Made by a program: the position numbers and the translations under genes. Shown piece by piece: positions 14,767-22,360 of a stretch of 24,140 nucleotides of DNA (within the stretch, counting starts at the first letter, position 1; the number at the start of each line of letters is the position of its first letter). The notes under the pieces were generated by a model that ran no database searches, was not told where the DNA came from, and saw only the letters and a program-made list of their open reading frames with translations. The stretch is from JBBIRT01 sp037441725 (lineage in GTDB: Bacteria > Desulfobacterota > BSN033 > UBA1163), in assembly GCA_037441725.1 (NCBI GenBank), contig JBBIRT010000041.1, positions 1 through 24,140 of the forward strand. Reading direction: 5' to 3'.

Positions 14767-15945
14767 ATGAAAGAGGTGGTAATCACCAGCGCTGTCAGGA
14801 CGGCAATTGGCAATTTCCTTGGAGCCTTAAGTCCCTTCAGTGCAACCGAATTGGGAGGAAAAGTCATCGAAGAGGCCATCAAACGCTCAAAGATTCAAAA
14901 AGAAGAGGTAGATGAGGTCATCATGGGCAATGTCCTCCCTTACGGGTTGGGGCAGAATCCCGCCCGACAGGCAATGATCAAAGCAGGGCTTCCCATGTCT
15001 TCAGGGGCCCTTACCATCAATAAAGTTTGTGGCTCTGGGTTAAAAGCCGTGATGTTAGCCGCTCAGGTGATCATGGCAGGAGACGCCGAGGTCATTGTGG
15101 CTGGAGGCATGGAAAACATGAGCCGTGTCCCCTATTACTTAGAAAATGCAAGGACAGGGTATCGACTCTGGGATGGAAAGTTGGTTGATGGCATGGTCCA
15201 TGATGGTCTTTGGGATGTTGTAAATGACTACCATATGGGATACACCGCTGAAATCCAATCCATTAAATTTCATATCTCCCGTGAAGAACAGGACCAATTT
15301 GCTCACGAGTCCAACTTAAAGGCGATGAAGGCGATTAGGGAGGGTAAATTTAAAGAAGAGATTCTTCCCATTATGATTCCTTCAAAGAAGGGTGAACCGA
15401 CGGTCTTTGATACAGACGAAGGACCTCGTGAGACGGATCTTGGGGCTTTAGCTAAATTAAAGCCTGCCTTTAAAGAGAATGGAATGGTCACTGCAGGAAA
15501 TTCTTCTAAGATCAGTGATGGAGCAAGTGCCTTGGTTCTCATGTCAATGGAAAAGGCAAAGGCCCTCGGAGTCAAACCCATGGCCAAGGTAGGGGCCCAA
15601 GCAGCAGTGGGTGTAGAATTAGAAGATGTTCTGGTCGCCCCGATTCAATCCATCCCAAAGGTTTTGAAAAAGGCAGGCCTTTCACTGGAAGAGATCGATC
15701 TGTTTGAAATTAATGAGGCCTTTTCTGCCTCCACCGTGGCCATCATCAAAACCCTTGGGATCGATAAAAATAAAGTCAACATTCATGGAGGGGCTGTGGC
15801 CTTAGGACACCCCATTGGGGCAAGTGGTGCAAGAGTCCTAACCACATTACTCTATGCCATGAGAGAGAGGGGGGTAAAGAGAGGAATGGCCTCTCTCTGC
15901 CTGGGAGGAGCCGAGGCGGTCAGTCTGATTGTAGAACAGATCTGA
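14767..15945 (+). CDS. Acetyl-CoA C-acyltransferase (thiolase)
   Basis: 392 residues, the normal thiolase length. Nucleophile Cys88 lies in NKVCGSGLKAV, FEINEAFSAS is the conserved NEAF motif, GGAVALGHPIGASGAR holds the catalytic His, and the second active-site Cys378 is in CLGGAEAV, where the usual third Gly of the CxGGG motif is Ala. It cleaves 3-ketoacyl-CoA to acetyl-CoA and a shortened acyl-CoA, or condenses two acetyl-CoA. With the following 3-hydroxyacyl-CoA dehydrogenase it forms the last steps of beta-oxidation. Start supported by AAAGGAG before the ATG, 12 bases after the MerR stop. Whether it acts on short or longer chains cannot be read from the sequence. Confidence 0.93.
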   Translation: MKEVVITSAVRTAIGNFLGALSPFSATELGGKVIEEAIKRSKIQKEEVDEVIMGNVLPYGLGQNPARQAMIKAGLPMSSGALTINKVCGSGLKAVMLAAQVIMAGDAEVIVAGGMENMSRVPYYLENARTGYRLWDGKLVDGMVHDGLWDVVNDYHMGYTAEIQSIKFHISREEQDQFAHESNLKAMKAIREGKFKEEILPIMIPSKKGEPTVFDTDEGPRETDLGALAKLKPAFKENGMVTAGNSSKISDGASALVLMSMEKAKALGVKPMAKVGAQAAVGVELEDVLVAPIQSIPKVLKKAGLSLEEIDLFEINEAFSASTVAIIKTLGIDKNKVNIHGGAVALGHPIGASGARVLTTLLYAMRERGVKRGMASLCLGGAEAVSLIVEQI

Positions 15946-16014
15946 AGAAGAGAGTTGGAAAATCAAAATGATATCATGTAAAATTCATTCTTTAAATTAA
16001 AAATGGAGGGAAAG

Positions 16015-16866
16015 ATGATGGAGATTAAGACAATTGGGGTAGTTGGTGCAGGTCAGATGGGAAATGGGATTGCCCAGGTAGCTGCTTACGCTGGATTTAA
16101 GGTGATCATGAGCGACATTGCGGATACTTTCATCCAAAAGGGATTAGGAACCATTTCAAAGAATTTGGATCGAATGGTCGAAAAGGGAAAGATCTCTTCA
16201 CAGAAAAAAGACGAAGTGATGGGAAGGATTCAGGGAACGCTCCAGGTAAAGGATATGGCTGGAGTGGACTTTGTGGTGGAAGCCGCAATTGAAAATGAGC
16301 AGCTCAAGCTGAATCTTTTTAAGGAACTGGATCAGGTTTGCAAAAAGGATATTATCCTTTCAAGTAATACTTCTTCTATCTCCATAACCAAGATTGCCTC
16401 TGCCACTCAAAGGCCTTCCCAGGTCATTGGCATGCACTTCATGAACCCTGTCCCCGTGATGCAATTAGTCGAGATCATCCGTGGTCTTCAAACGTCTCAG
16501 GAGACCTTTGACACGGTGAAGTCTCTCGCAGAAAAAATGGGAAAGACACCTGTTGAAGCGAATGATTTCCCAGGATTTATTTCCAATCGAATCTTAATCC
16601 CGATGATCAATGAGGCCATCTATGCCCTCTTTGAAGGGGTTGGAACCCCGGAGGCCATCGATACCGTCATGAGGTTGGGAATGAATCATCCCATGGGACC
16701 CTTGGCCTTGGCAGATCTTATTGGTTTGGATACCTGTTTGGCTATTATGGAGGTTCTTTACAAGGGGTTTGGCGATTCAAAGTATCGTCCATGTCCCCTT
16801 CTCAAGAAATATGTCGATGCAGGTTACTTAGGAAGAAAAACAGGAAGAGGTTTTTATACTTACTAA
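16015..16866 (+). CDS. 3-hydroxyacyl-CoA (3-hydroxybutyryl-CoA) dehydrogenase
   Basis: 283 residues. N-terminal Rossmann motif GAGQMGNGIAQ at 11-21 binds NAD(H), SSNTSSISI at 117-125 and the catalytic pair His141 (GMHFMNPVP) and Glu153 follow, then the C-terminal helical domain with NDFPGFISNRILIPMINEA and ends GYLGRKTGRGFYTY. This stand-alone length is typical of 3-hydroxybutyryl-CoA dehydrogenases (Hbd/PaaH), without the hydratase domain of FadB. It interconverts 3-hydroxyacyl-CoA and 3-ketoacyl-CoA. The ATG at 16003 overlaps the GGAGGG ribosome site (16005-16010) that serves 16015, so the later start is chosen. Confidence 0.92.
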   Translation: MMEIKTIGVVGAGQMGNGIAQVAAYAGFKVIMSDIADTFIQKGLGTISKNLDRMVEKGKISSQKKDEVMGRIQGTLQVKDMAGVDFVVEAAIENEQLKLNLFKELDQVCKKDIILSSNTSSISITKIASATQRPSQVIGMHFMNPVPVMQLVEIIRGLQTSQETFDTVKSLAEKMGKTPVEANDFPGFISNRILIPMINEAIYALFEGVGTPEAIDTVMRLGMNHPMGPLALADLIGLDTCLAIMEVLYKGFGDSKYRPCPLLKKYVDAGYLGRKTGRGFYTY

Positions 16867-16908
16867 AGCAAAGGGAGTTGGGGCAAGGGGTTCAGGGGCC
16901 TTGAAAAA

Positions 16909-16920
16909 ATTTGATCAAAT
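16909..16920 (+). promoter_or_regulatory. Perfect 12-base palindrome upstream of the first acyl-CoA dehydrogenase
   Basis: ATTTGATCAAAT is its own reverse complement and sits in the 119-base gap between the hydroxyacyl-CoA dehydrogenase and acyl-CoA dehydrogenase genes, 65 bases before the start codon. It could be an operator, but a GATC-centred palindrome in AT-rich DNA can also arise by chance. Confidence 0.3.
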
Positions 16921-16985
16921 GGAGATGGAAATCCTTCACCCCTCAAATCCCTGAATCTTTTAAGACCAAACTGGTGGATGGGCTT

Positions 16986-18131
16986 ATGGATTTCAAGCTT
17001 ACAAAAGTACAAGAAATGGTTCGAGATATGGCCAGGGGTTTTACCGAAAAAAATATCAAACCCATTGCAGCCAAATATGATGAGGAGAAGAGATTTCCCT
17101 ATGAAAATCTTAAAAAAATGGCAGAACTGGGGCTCATGGGAATGAACATCCCTTCGGATTTTGGAGGATCAGAAGTTGGGGTGGTGGCCTCAAGTCTTGC
17201 GATTACTGAGATTGCAAAGGGCTGTGCCTCCCACGCTGTTACAACCTCTGTAACGAACATGGTTGCGGAGGTGATTTACGAGTATGGACAAGAAGAAATT
17301 AAAAGGAAACACCTTCCCAAGCTTTGCAATGGGGAATATCCTGCCGGATCTTTTGCCTTGACTGAACCCCATACCGGTTCAGATGCAGCCAATATTCGTA
17401 CCAAAGCCGTTCGCCATAAAGATACTTATATCCTCAACGGGAGTAAAACTCTGATTACCAGTGGTGAAGCCTCAGGGGTGACTGTGACCTGGGCCGTCAC
17501 AGACCCAACCGCAAAAAAGGGAAAAGGGATCAGTGCCTTTGTCATTGAAAAAGGATCCCCTGGACTTATCATCGGCAAGGCTGAGGAGAAGATGGGCCAC
17601 CGGGCTTCTCAGACCAATGAATTGATCTTCGATCAATGCACCATTCCAGCCAATTGCCTCCTTGGAAGAGAAGGAGAAGGTTTTAAAATTGCCATGATGG
17701 AGTTGGATGGAGGAAGGATTGGGATTGGATCACTGGCAGTAGGAGTGGGATTTGCCGCTATTGATTTTGCAACAGGCTATACAAAAGAGAGAGAGGCCTT
17801 TGGTAAGCCCCTTTCCAGTTTTGAGGCCATCCAATGGATGATCGCTGACTCCTATACGGCACTGGAAGCCGCTCAATTGTTAGTCTTACGTGCCGCCTAC
17901 CTCAAAGAAACCCATCAACCCTTTACCAAGGAAGCCTCTATGGCAAAGCTTTTTGCCACTGAGACGGCAAAGAAGGTGGCCCTTCAGGCTGTTCAGATGT
18001 TAGGGGGATACGGCTATACCCGAGATTATCCGGTTGAACGTTATCTCAGGGATGTCATTGGAACCACCCTCTATGAAGGAACCTCAGAGGTTCAGCGGAT
18101 CGTGATTGCGAGAGAAATATTGAAACCATGA
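16986..18131 (+). CDS. Acyl-CoA dehydrogenase (first copy)
   Basis: 381 residues, the usual length. FALTEPHTGSDAANIRTKAV is the FAD/substrate signature one. QMLGGYGYTRDYPVERYLRD is signature two. The catalytic base is the Glu in LYEGTSEVQ (residue 364), as in short/medium-chain enzymes. It oxidises acyl-CoA to 2-enoyl-CoA and passes electrons to Etf. The frame is open back to a TTG at 16911, but family members begin with MDF-L-, which matches the ATG at 16986 preceded by GGTGGATGGG. Chain-length preference is not readable; butyryl-, isovaleryl- or 2-methylacyl-CoA substrates are all possible. It ends the thiolase-Hbd-ACD block. Confidence 0.92.
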   Translation: MDFKLTKVQEMVRDMARGFTEKNIKPIAAKYDEEKRFPYENLKKMAELGLMGMNIPSDFGGSEVGVVASSLAITEIAKGCASHAVTTSVTNMVAEVIYEYGQEEIKRKHLPKLCNGEYPAGSFALTEPHTGSDAANIRTKAVRHKDTYILNGSKTLITSGEASGVTVTWAVTDPTAKKGKGISAFVIEKGSPGLIIGKAEEKMGHRASQTNELIFDQCTIPANCLLGREGEGFKIAMMELDGGRIGIGSLAVGVGFAAIDFATGYTKEREAFGKPLSSFEAIQWMIADSYTALEAAQLLVLRAAYLKETHQPFTKEASMAKLFATETAKKVALQAVQMLGGYGYTRDYPVERYLRDVIGTTLYEGTSEVQRIVIAREILKP

Positions 18132-18149
18132 AATCTTAAATCAATGATG

Positions 18150-18162
18150 ATCACCCGGTGAT
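18150..18162 (+). promoter_or_regulatory. 13-base dyad upstream of the HdrD-Etf operon
   Basis: ATCACC-C-GGTGAT has perfect 6-base arms around one central base, in the 73-base gap before the HdrD-like gene. It is short and lacks a T-run, so it suits an operator rather than a terminator. No matching copy was noticed elsewhere in the window. Confidence 0.35.
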
Positions 18163-18204
18163 AAGTTTATACTTTGGGTTTATCTTTCAGAGGAACTGAT
18201 AAAG

Positions 18205-19353
18205 ATGGAAAATATAGAAATGAACTTTGCTGAAAAATTTGAACTCTACGGTTGTTTCCAATGTGGGAAATGTACAGGAGGATGTCCGGTCTCTCTGAAA
18301 TCAAAGCTCAACATTCGTCGACTAATGATGGAGGGAATCTTGGGAAGAATCTCTGAAAAGATTTCAGAACGAGAAGAATTATGGGATTGTACCACCTGTA
18401 AAACCTGTACGCTTCGGTGTCCTCGTGGATTAAAACCTATGGACCTCATCATCGGGATGAGGGGAAACCTGGTGGAAGAAGGCCATATCCCCAAAACGAT
18501 CATCGATGCCCTCGAAAGTGTGTATAAACAAGGAAACCCATGGGGAAAGCAGAGGAATAAAAGAACAGAATGGTTGAAAACCCTTTCTGAAGAGGTAAGC
18601 ATTAAAGATTATTCGAAAGGGGATCGAGCAGAGTACCTTTACTTTGTTGGATGCACCCCCTCCTTTGATCCTCGAATTCAAGAGGTAGCCAAGGCCTTGG
18701 TTTCTGTAATGAAAAAGGCAGAGGTTGATTTTGGCATTCTTGGAAATGAAGAGCAATGTTGTGGAAATGAGATTCGAAGGATGGGAGAGGCAGGTCTATT
18801 TGAGGAGTTGGTAGATGGGAACATGCAATGCTTTGAGTCTCACCAAATTGAAAGAATCATCGCCATGTGTCCTCATGGATTCAATGCCCTGAAGAATGAA
18901 TACCCCCAAGGAAAGTTTGAGGTTTCCCACACCACACAGGTTTTAGCCAAATCTCTCGAAGAGGGCAAGCTTTCCCTGCGAAAGGAAATCAAAAAGGTGG
19001 TCACCTATCATGATCCCTGTTTCTTAGGGAAGCAGAATCAGGTATTTGATGAACCGAGGATGTTGCTCTCCGCCATCCCTGGTCTCACCTTTAAGGAATT
19101 GGATCGTTCACGAGAGAGAAGCCTCTGCTGTGAAGGAGGAGGAGGTAGGATGTGGGTAGAATCCTCCTCTGAATCAGGCCAACGTCTTGCTGAGATTCGG
19201 ATACAGGATGCGGTTGAATTAGGGGCTGAGATCATTGCGACCTCGTGTCCCTTCTGCGTCTTGACCTTGGAAGATGCGGTGAAGACTTCTGGAAATGAAG
19301 AGAAGATTATCGTAAAGGATGTCATGGAATTATTGGCAGACTCCATGGAATAA
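18205..19353 (+). CDS. Soluble HdrD/GlpC-like iron-sulfur oxidoreductase with two CCG domains
   Basis: 382 residues without membrane helices. The N-terminal HdrC-like part has two [4Fe-4S] motifs, Cys17/20/23/27 and Cys62/65/68/72. Two CCG (DUF224-type) domains follow: Cys150, Cys185-186 (EQCCGNE), Cys222 in the first, and Cys272, Cys308-309 (LCCEGGGGRM), Cys348/351 (CPFC) in the second. In the first domain the final Cys of the CPHC motif is Gly225 (MCPHGFNALK), so one cluster ligand is missing. Proteins of this class transfer electrons between flavoproteins and a partner reductase. Directly upstream of etfBA and grouped with HdrA genes, it probably accepts electrons from Etf. It is unlike the longer membrane-bound Etf:quinone-type DUF224 proteins. 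Ribosome site AGAGGA lies 10 bases before the ATG. Confidence 0.85.
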   Translation: MENIEMNFAEKFELYGCFQCGKCTGGCPVSLKSKLNIRRLMMEGILGRISEKISEREELWDCTTCKTCTLRCPRGLKPMDLIIGMRGNLVEEGHIPKTIIDALESVYKQGNPWGKQRNKRTEWLKTLSEEVSIKDYSKGDRAEYLYFVGCTPSFDPRIQEVAKALVSVMKKAEVDFGILGNEEQCCGNEIRRMGEAGLFEELVDGNMQCFESHQIERIIAMCPHGFNALKNEYPQGKFEVSHTTQVLAKSLEEGKLSLRKEIKKVVTYHDPCFLGKQNQVFDEPRMLLSAIPGLTFKELDRSRERSLCCEGGGGRMWVESSSESGQRLAEIRIQDAVELGAEIIATSCPFCVLTLEDAVKTSGNEEKIIVKDVMELLADSME

Positions 19354-19359
19354 AGGTCA

Positions 19360-19381
19360 ATCGTAAAAAGAATAATACGAT
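19360..19381 (+). repeat. Inverted repeat upstream of etfB
   Basis: ATCGTA (19360-19365) and TACGAT (19376-19381) are perfect reverse complements separated by ten AT-rich bases, in the 47-base gap between the HdrD-like gene and etfB. The spacing suits an operator half-site pair or a weak hairpin. It ends just before the GGAGGAGG ribosome site of etfB. Confidence 0.35.
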
Positions 19382-19400
19382 GAGATGAGGAGGAGGATGA

Positions 19401-20192
19401 ATGAACCTGATCGTCTGTATTAAAAGAGTTCCAGAAACCGCAGATGCAGATGTCTCAATTGATAAATCAGGTAAAGACATCGATAAAAGCGGACTCGCTT
19501 TCGACCTCAACGAATGGGACAGTTATGCCATCGAAGAGGCGATTCGACTGAAAGAGAAGATGGGAGGAACGGTCACGGTCCTCTCCATCGGAGGGGAGGA
19601 TTCAAACGAATCCCTAAGGAAATGTTTGGCCATGGGCGCAGATGAGGCCATGCGGTTGACCGATCCTGCTTTTGATGGTTCGGATGGGTTGGCCAGGGCA
19701 AAGATTCTTGCCGAGGCTATCCGAAAGATCCCTTACGACCTGATCTTGACAGGAACACAGGCTGAAGATGATGGGTATGGGCAAGTGGGAGCCGCTTTGG
19801 CCGAACTTCTTGGAATCCCCCATGCAACTCTCATTACCCGTCTCGAAGTTCAAGAGAAGAAGGTAAAGGTCCACCGGGAACTTGAAGGAGGGTTAGAAGA
19901 AGTTTGTGAAATGGACCTGCCTGCTGTTCTGACCATCCAGACAGGAATCAACGAACCCCGATATGTATCCATCATGGGGATTCGAAAGGTAGCCAAAAAG
20001 GAGATTAAAACCCTTAATGCCTCTGATCTCAGTTTAAAGGCAGAGGAAGTCGGGTTTGCGGGCTCCGACATCCGATTAGAAAAGGTCTACCTCCCTCCAA
20101 CTGGGGAAGGAGCGGAGATATTGGAAGGAAAACCCGAAGAGATTGCAGTGAAGGTTTTTGAGATTTTAAAGGATAAAGGAGGGCTCGCCTGA
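19401..20192 (+). CDS. etfB: Electron transfer flavoprotein beta subunit
   Basis: 263 residues. VCIKRVPETADADVSID at the start, the LNEWDSYAIEEAIRLKE segment, LTGTQAEDDGYGQVGAALAE at 117-136 and LTIQTGINEPRYVSIMGIRKV are Etf-beta landmarks. The nucleotide-binding stretch reads EDDGYGQVGA, where well-studied bifurcating EtfB proteins have a DGDTAQVGP pattern, so bifurcation within this Etf is not supported by that motif. Etf takes electrons from acyl-CoA dehydrogenases; genes for two such enzymes flank this operon. GGAGGAGG precedes the ATG, and the stop overlaps the etfA start by one base (TGATG), implying coupled translation. Confidence 0.93.
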   Translation: MNLIVCIKRVPETADADVSIDKSGKDIDKSGLAFDLNEWDSYAIEEAIRLKEKMGGTVTVLSIGGEDSNESLRKCLAMGADEAMRLTDPAFDGSDGLARAKILAEAIRKIPYDLILTGTQAEDDGYGQVGAALAELLGIPHATLITRLEVQEKKVKVHRELEGGLEEVCEMDLPAVLTIQTGINEPRYVSIMGIRKVAKKEIKTLNASDLSLKAEEVGFAGSDIRLEKVYLPPTGEGAEILEGKPEEIAVKVFEILKDKGGLA

Positions 20193-21172
20193 TGAAAGAG
20201 ATCCTGGTGATTGCAGAACATCGACGTAAAGAGATGAGGGATGTAACCTGGGAAATGCTTTCCAAAGCAAGGCAGTTGGCAGAGGGTATGGATGGAAAAA
20301 TCGGAGTAGCCCTTTTAGGCCATGGGATAAATTCATTGGCGGAGGATCTCAGATCGAAGGCCCACCAGGTTTTTCTTATCGAGGATCCACGTCTTGAGGT
20401 TTATAATGCTGAAACTTATCAGAGAGTACTGACTCAGCTTATTATTGAAAGAAAACCCTTTCTCACCTTGATTGGGCATACAGCCATGGGAATGGACTTT
20501 GCCCCCAGTCTTGCAGTCCATCTAAAAATGCCCCTGGCGACTGATTGCATTGGAATCGACCTATCGGGAGAGACCTTCTCCCTGACCCGACAGCTCTATG
20601 GAGGAAAAGTAAATGCCACCGTCTCTTTTTCAAAAAATGGTCCCTATATGGTGACGGTCCGTTCAGGGGCCTTCCCTGTGATGGAAAAAGATTCGATTTC
20701 AGGGGAAGTGATTTCTTACCCTTCTCCTTTATCAGACGAGGGATTGGCCCGACGTTTTCTCCAGTATGTGGATGCAGTCATAGGAGAGGTGGATATTACC
20801 CAGGCTGATATTCTGGTTTCCGTTGGAAGAGGGATCAAGGAGGCCGACAATATCCCCATGGTCAAAGAGTTTGCCGATGCCATTGGAGGGGTTCTGGCCT
20901 GCTCTCGTCCAGTCGTGGATAAGAAGTGGTTACCCAAGGAGCGTCAGGTAGGGACATCAGGAAAGACCGTGAAGCCAAAGGTCTACATTGCTATTGGCAT
21001 CAGCGGAGCATTCCAGCATGTAGCCGGGATGAAAGGCTCAGGAACAGTGATTGCGATTAATAAAGATCCAAAAGCCCCGATTTTTAGTGTAGCAACCTAT
21101 GGGATTGTTGCAGACCTGTTTAAGATGGTCCCCGTCCTTAAAGAAAAAATAAAAGAGATGAGAAAAAAGTAA
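20192..21172 (+). CDS. etfA: Electron transfer flavoprotein alpha subunit
   Basis: 326 residues. The N-terminal domain starts EILVIAEHRRKEMRDVTWEM. The C-terminal FAD domain has VSVGRGIKEADN, CSRPVVDKKWLPKERQVGTS, GKTVKPKVYIAIGISGAFQH and NKDPKAPIFSVATYGIVADL, the complete Etf-alpha FAD signature. There is no added ferredoxin domain. It forms a heterodimer with EtfB and relays electrons from acyl-CoA dehydrogenase, here probably to the HdrD-like or HdrA-like proteins of the same operon (inference). It overlaps etfB by one base and is followed after 7 bases by the second dehydrogenase. Confidence 0.94.
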   Translation: MKEILVIAEHRRKEMRDVTWEMLSKARQLAEGMDGKIGVALLGHGINSLAEDLRSKAHQVFLIEDPRLEVYNAETYQRVLTQLIIERKPFLTLIGHTAMGMDFAPSLAVHLKMPLATDCIGIDLSGETFSLTRQLYGGKVNATVSFSKNGPYMVTVRSGAFPVMEKDSISGEVISYPSPLSDEGLARRFLQYVDAVIGEVDITQADILVSVGRGIKEADNIPMVKEFADAIGGVLACSRPVVDKKWLPKERQVGTSGKTVKPKVYIAIGISGAFQHVAGMKGSGTVIAINKDPKAPIFSVATYGIVADLFKMVPVLKEKIKEMRKK

Positions 21173-21179
21173 GGGTCCA

Positions 21180-22334
21180 ATGGATTTTGAACTCAACGAA
21201 GAGCAAAAGGATATCCAGAAAGCAGCAAGGGAATTCATTCAGGGTGAATATGATAAAGAGAAGTTTCTGCAATGGGCTCAGACCCACACCTTTCCAGAGG
21301 AGATATGGAAGAAGGCCGGTCAATTAGGTTTTTTAGGAATCCATTTCCCAGAGGAATATGGGGGACAAGGATATGGTCTGATCGAAAATATCCTCATTGT
21401 CGAGGAATTCTGTCGGAAAGACTCGAGCGTCGGAATTGCCCTCAGTCTTGTGGACTTCTCTTCAGAGGTGATTCTTCACTTTGGATCTCATGAGCAAAAA
21501 AAGCATTTCCTTCCCCCTGTTGCCAGAGGAGAATCCATCTCAGGGGGGGCCTATACTGAACCTAATCATGGGAGTGATATCACCTTCTTGGATACCACCG
21601 CTTTAAAACAGGCCAACTCTTTTGTGATCAATGGCACGAAGACGTTTATTACAAATGGAATGCTCGCTGATTTCTTTATAGTTCTCTGCCAGACAGATCC
21701 TCTGGCTAAACCCTCCTATCGTGGCCAATGTACGATCCTGGTCGAGAAAGGAACCCCTGGTTTAGAAGCTACTGAGATTACTCCAAAAATGGGAATCCCT
21801 ATGACCTCAACCGCTGAACTCTCCTTCAATGAAGTAAAGGTCCCTTTAGACCATCTGATAGGAGAAGAAAATAGAGGATTTTACCAGGTTCTTCAATTCT
21901 TTGATGAAAGCCGCATCGAAATCGCCGCTCAAGCTTTAGGGATTGCACAGGGGGCCTTTGATCGAGCCCTCGAATATTCGAGGCAGAGGGAGCAATTTGG
22001 AAGAAAGCTCTCAGATTTCCAAATCACTCAACATAAATTGGCAGAGATGGCAACAAAGGTTGAGTTAGCCCGTCTGATCACTTATAAGGCAGCATGGAAT
22101 TTCGATCAGAAGCGAATCGATCCCAAATTGACTTCTATGGCAAAGATGTTTTCAGCCAAAGTCGCCGTTGAAGTAGCCGATGAGGCGATCCAAATCTTTG
22201 GAGGATATGGGTATATGAGTGAATATGAAGTGGAACGATTCTACCGGGATGCAAAGATTACAGAGATATATGAAGGGACCAAAGAGATCCAAAAAAATAC
22301 GATTGCATCAGCCCTGATTGGGAAGCTAAAATAG
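21180..22334 (+). CDS. Acyl-CoA dehydrogenase (second copy)
   Basis: 384 residues. It begins MDFELNEEQKDIQKAAREF and carries GGAYTEPNHGSDITFLDTTA (signature one; GAYTEPNHGSD instead of the usual A-TEP-AGSD), FGGYGYMSEYEVERFYRDAK (signature two) and catalytic Glu365 in IYEGTKEIQ. It oxidises an acyl-CoA at the alpha-beta bond using FAD. Starting 7 bases after etfA, with AAGGG overlapping the etfA stop as ribosome site, it is surely co-translated with the Etf and likely its dedicated electron donor. It differs clearly from the copy at 16986, so the two probably serve different acyl chains. Confidence 0.93.
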   Translation: MDFELNEEQKDIQKAAREFIQGEYDKEKFLQWAQTHTFPEEIWKKAGQLGFLGIHFPEEYGGQGYGLIENILIVEEFCRKDSSVGIALSLVDFSSEVILHFGSHEQKKHFLPPVARGESISGGAYTEPNHGSDITFLDTTALKQANSFVINGTKTFITNGMLADFFIVLCQTDPLAKPSYRGQCTILVEKGTPGLEATEITPKMGIPMTSTAELSFNEVKVPLDHLIGEENRGFYQVLQFFDESRIEIAAQALGIAQGAFDRALEYSRQREQFGRKLSDFQITQHKLAEMATKVELARLITYKAAWNFDQKRIDPKLTSMAKMFSAKVAVEVADEAIQIFGGYGYMSEYEVERFYRDAKITEIYEGTKEIQKNTIASALIGKLK

Positions 22335-22360
22335 ATGGAAGGAGAAATATAAGGTTTTTG

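Noticed and set aside
16880..16907. Possible terminator hairpin after the hydroxyacyl-CoA dehydrogenase gene (TTCAGGGGCCTTGAA)
   Set aside because: The stem is short and mismatched and is followed by A-rich rather than T-rich sequence.
16911..16985. 25-residue N-terminal extension of the first acyl-CoA dehydrogenase from a TTG
   Set aside because: The residues do not resemble the family, and the normal MDF start at 16986 is available; the extension also covers the palindrome.
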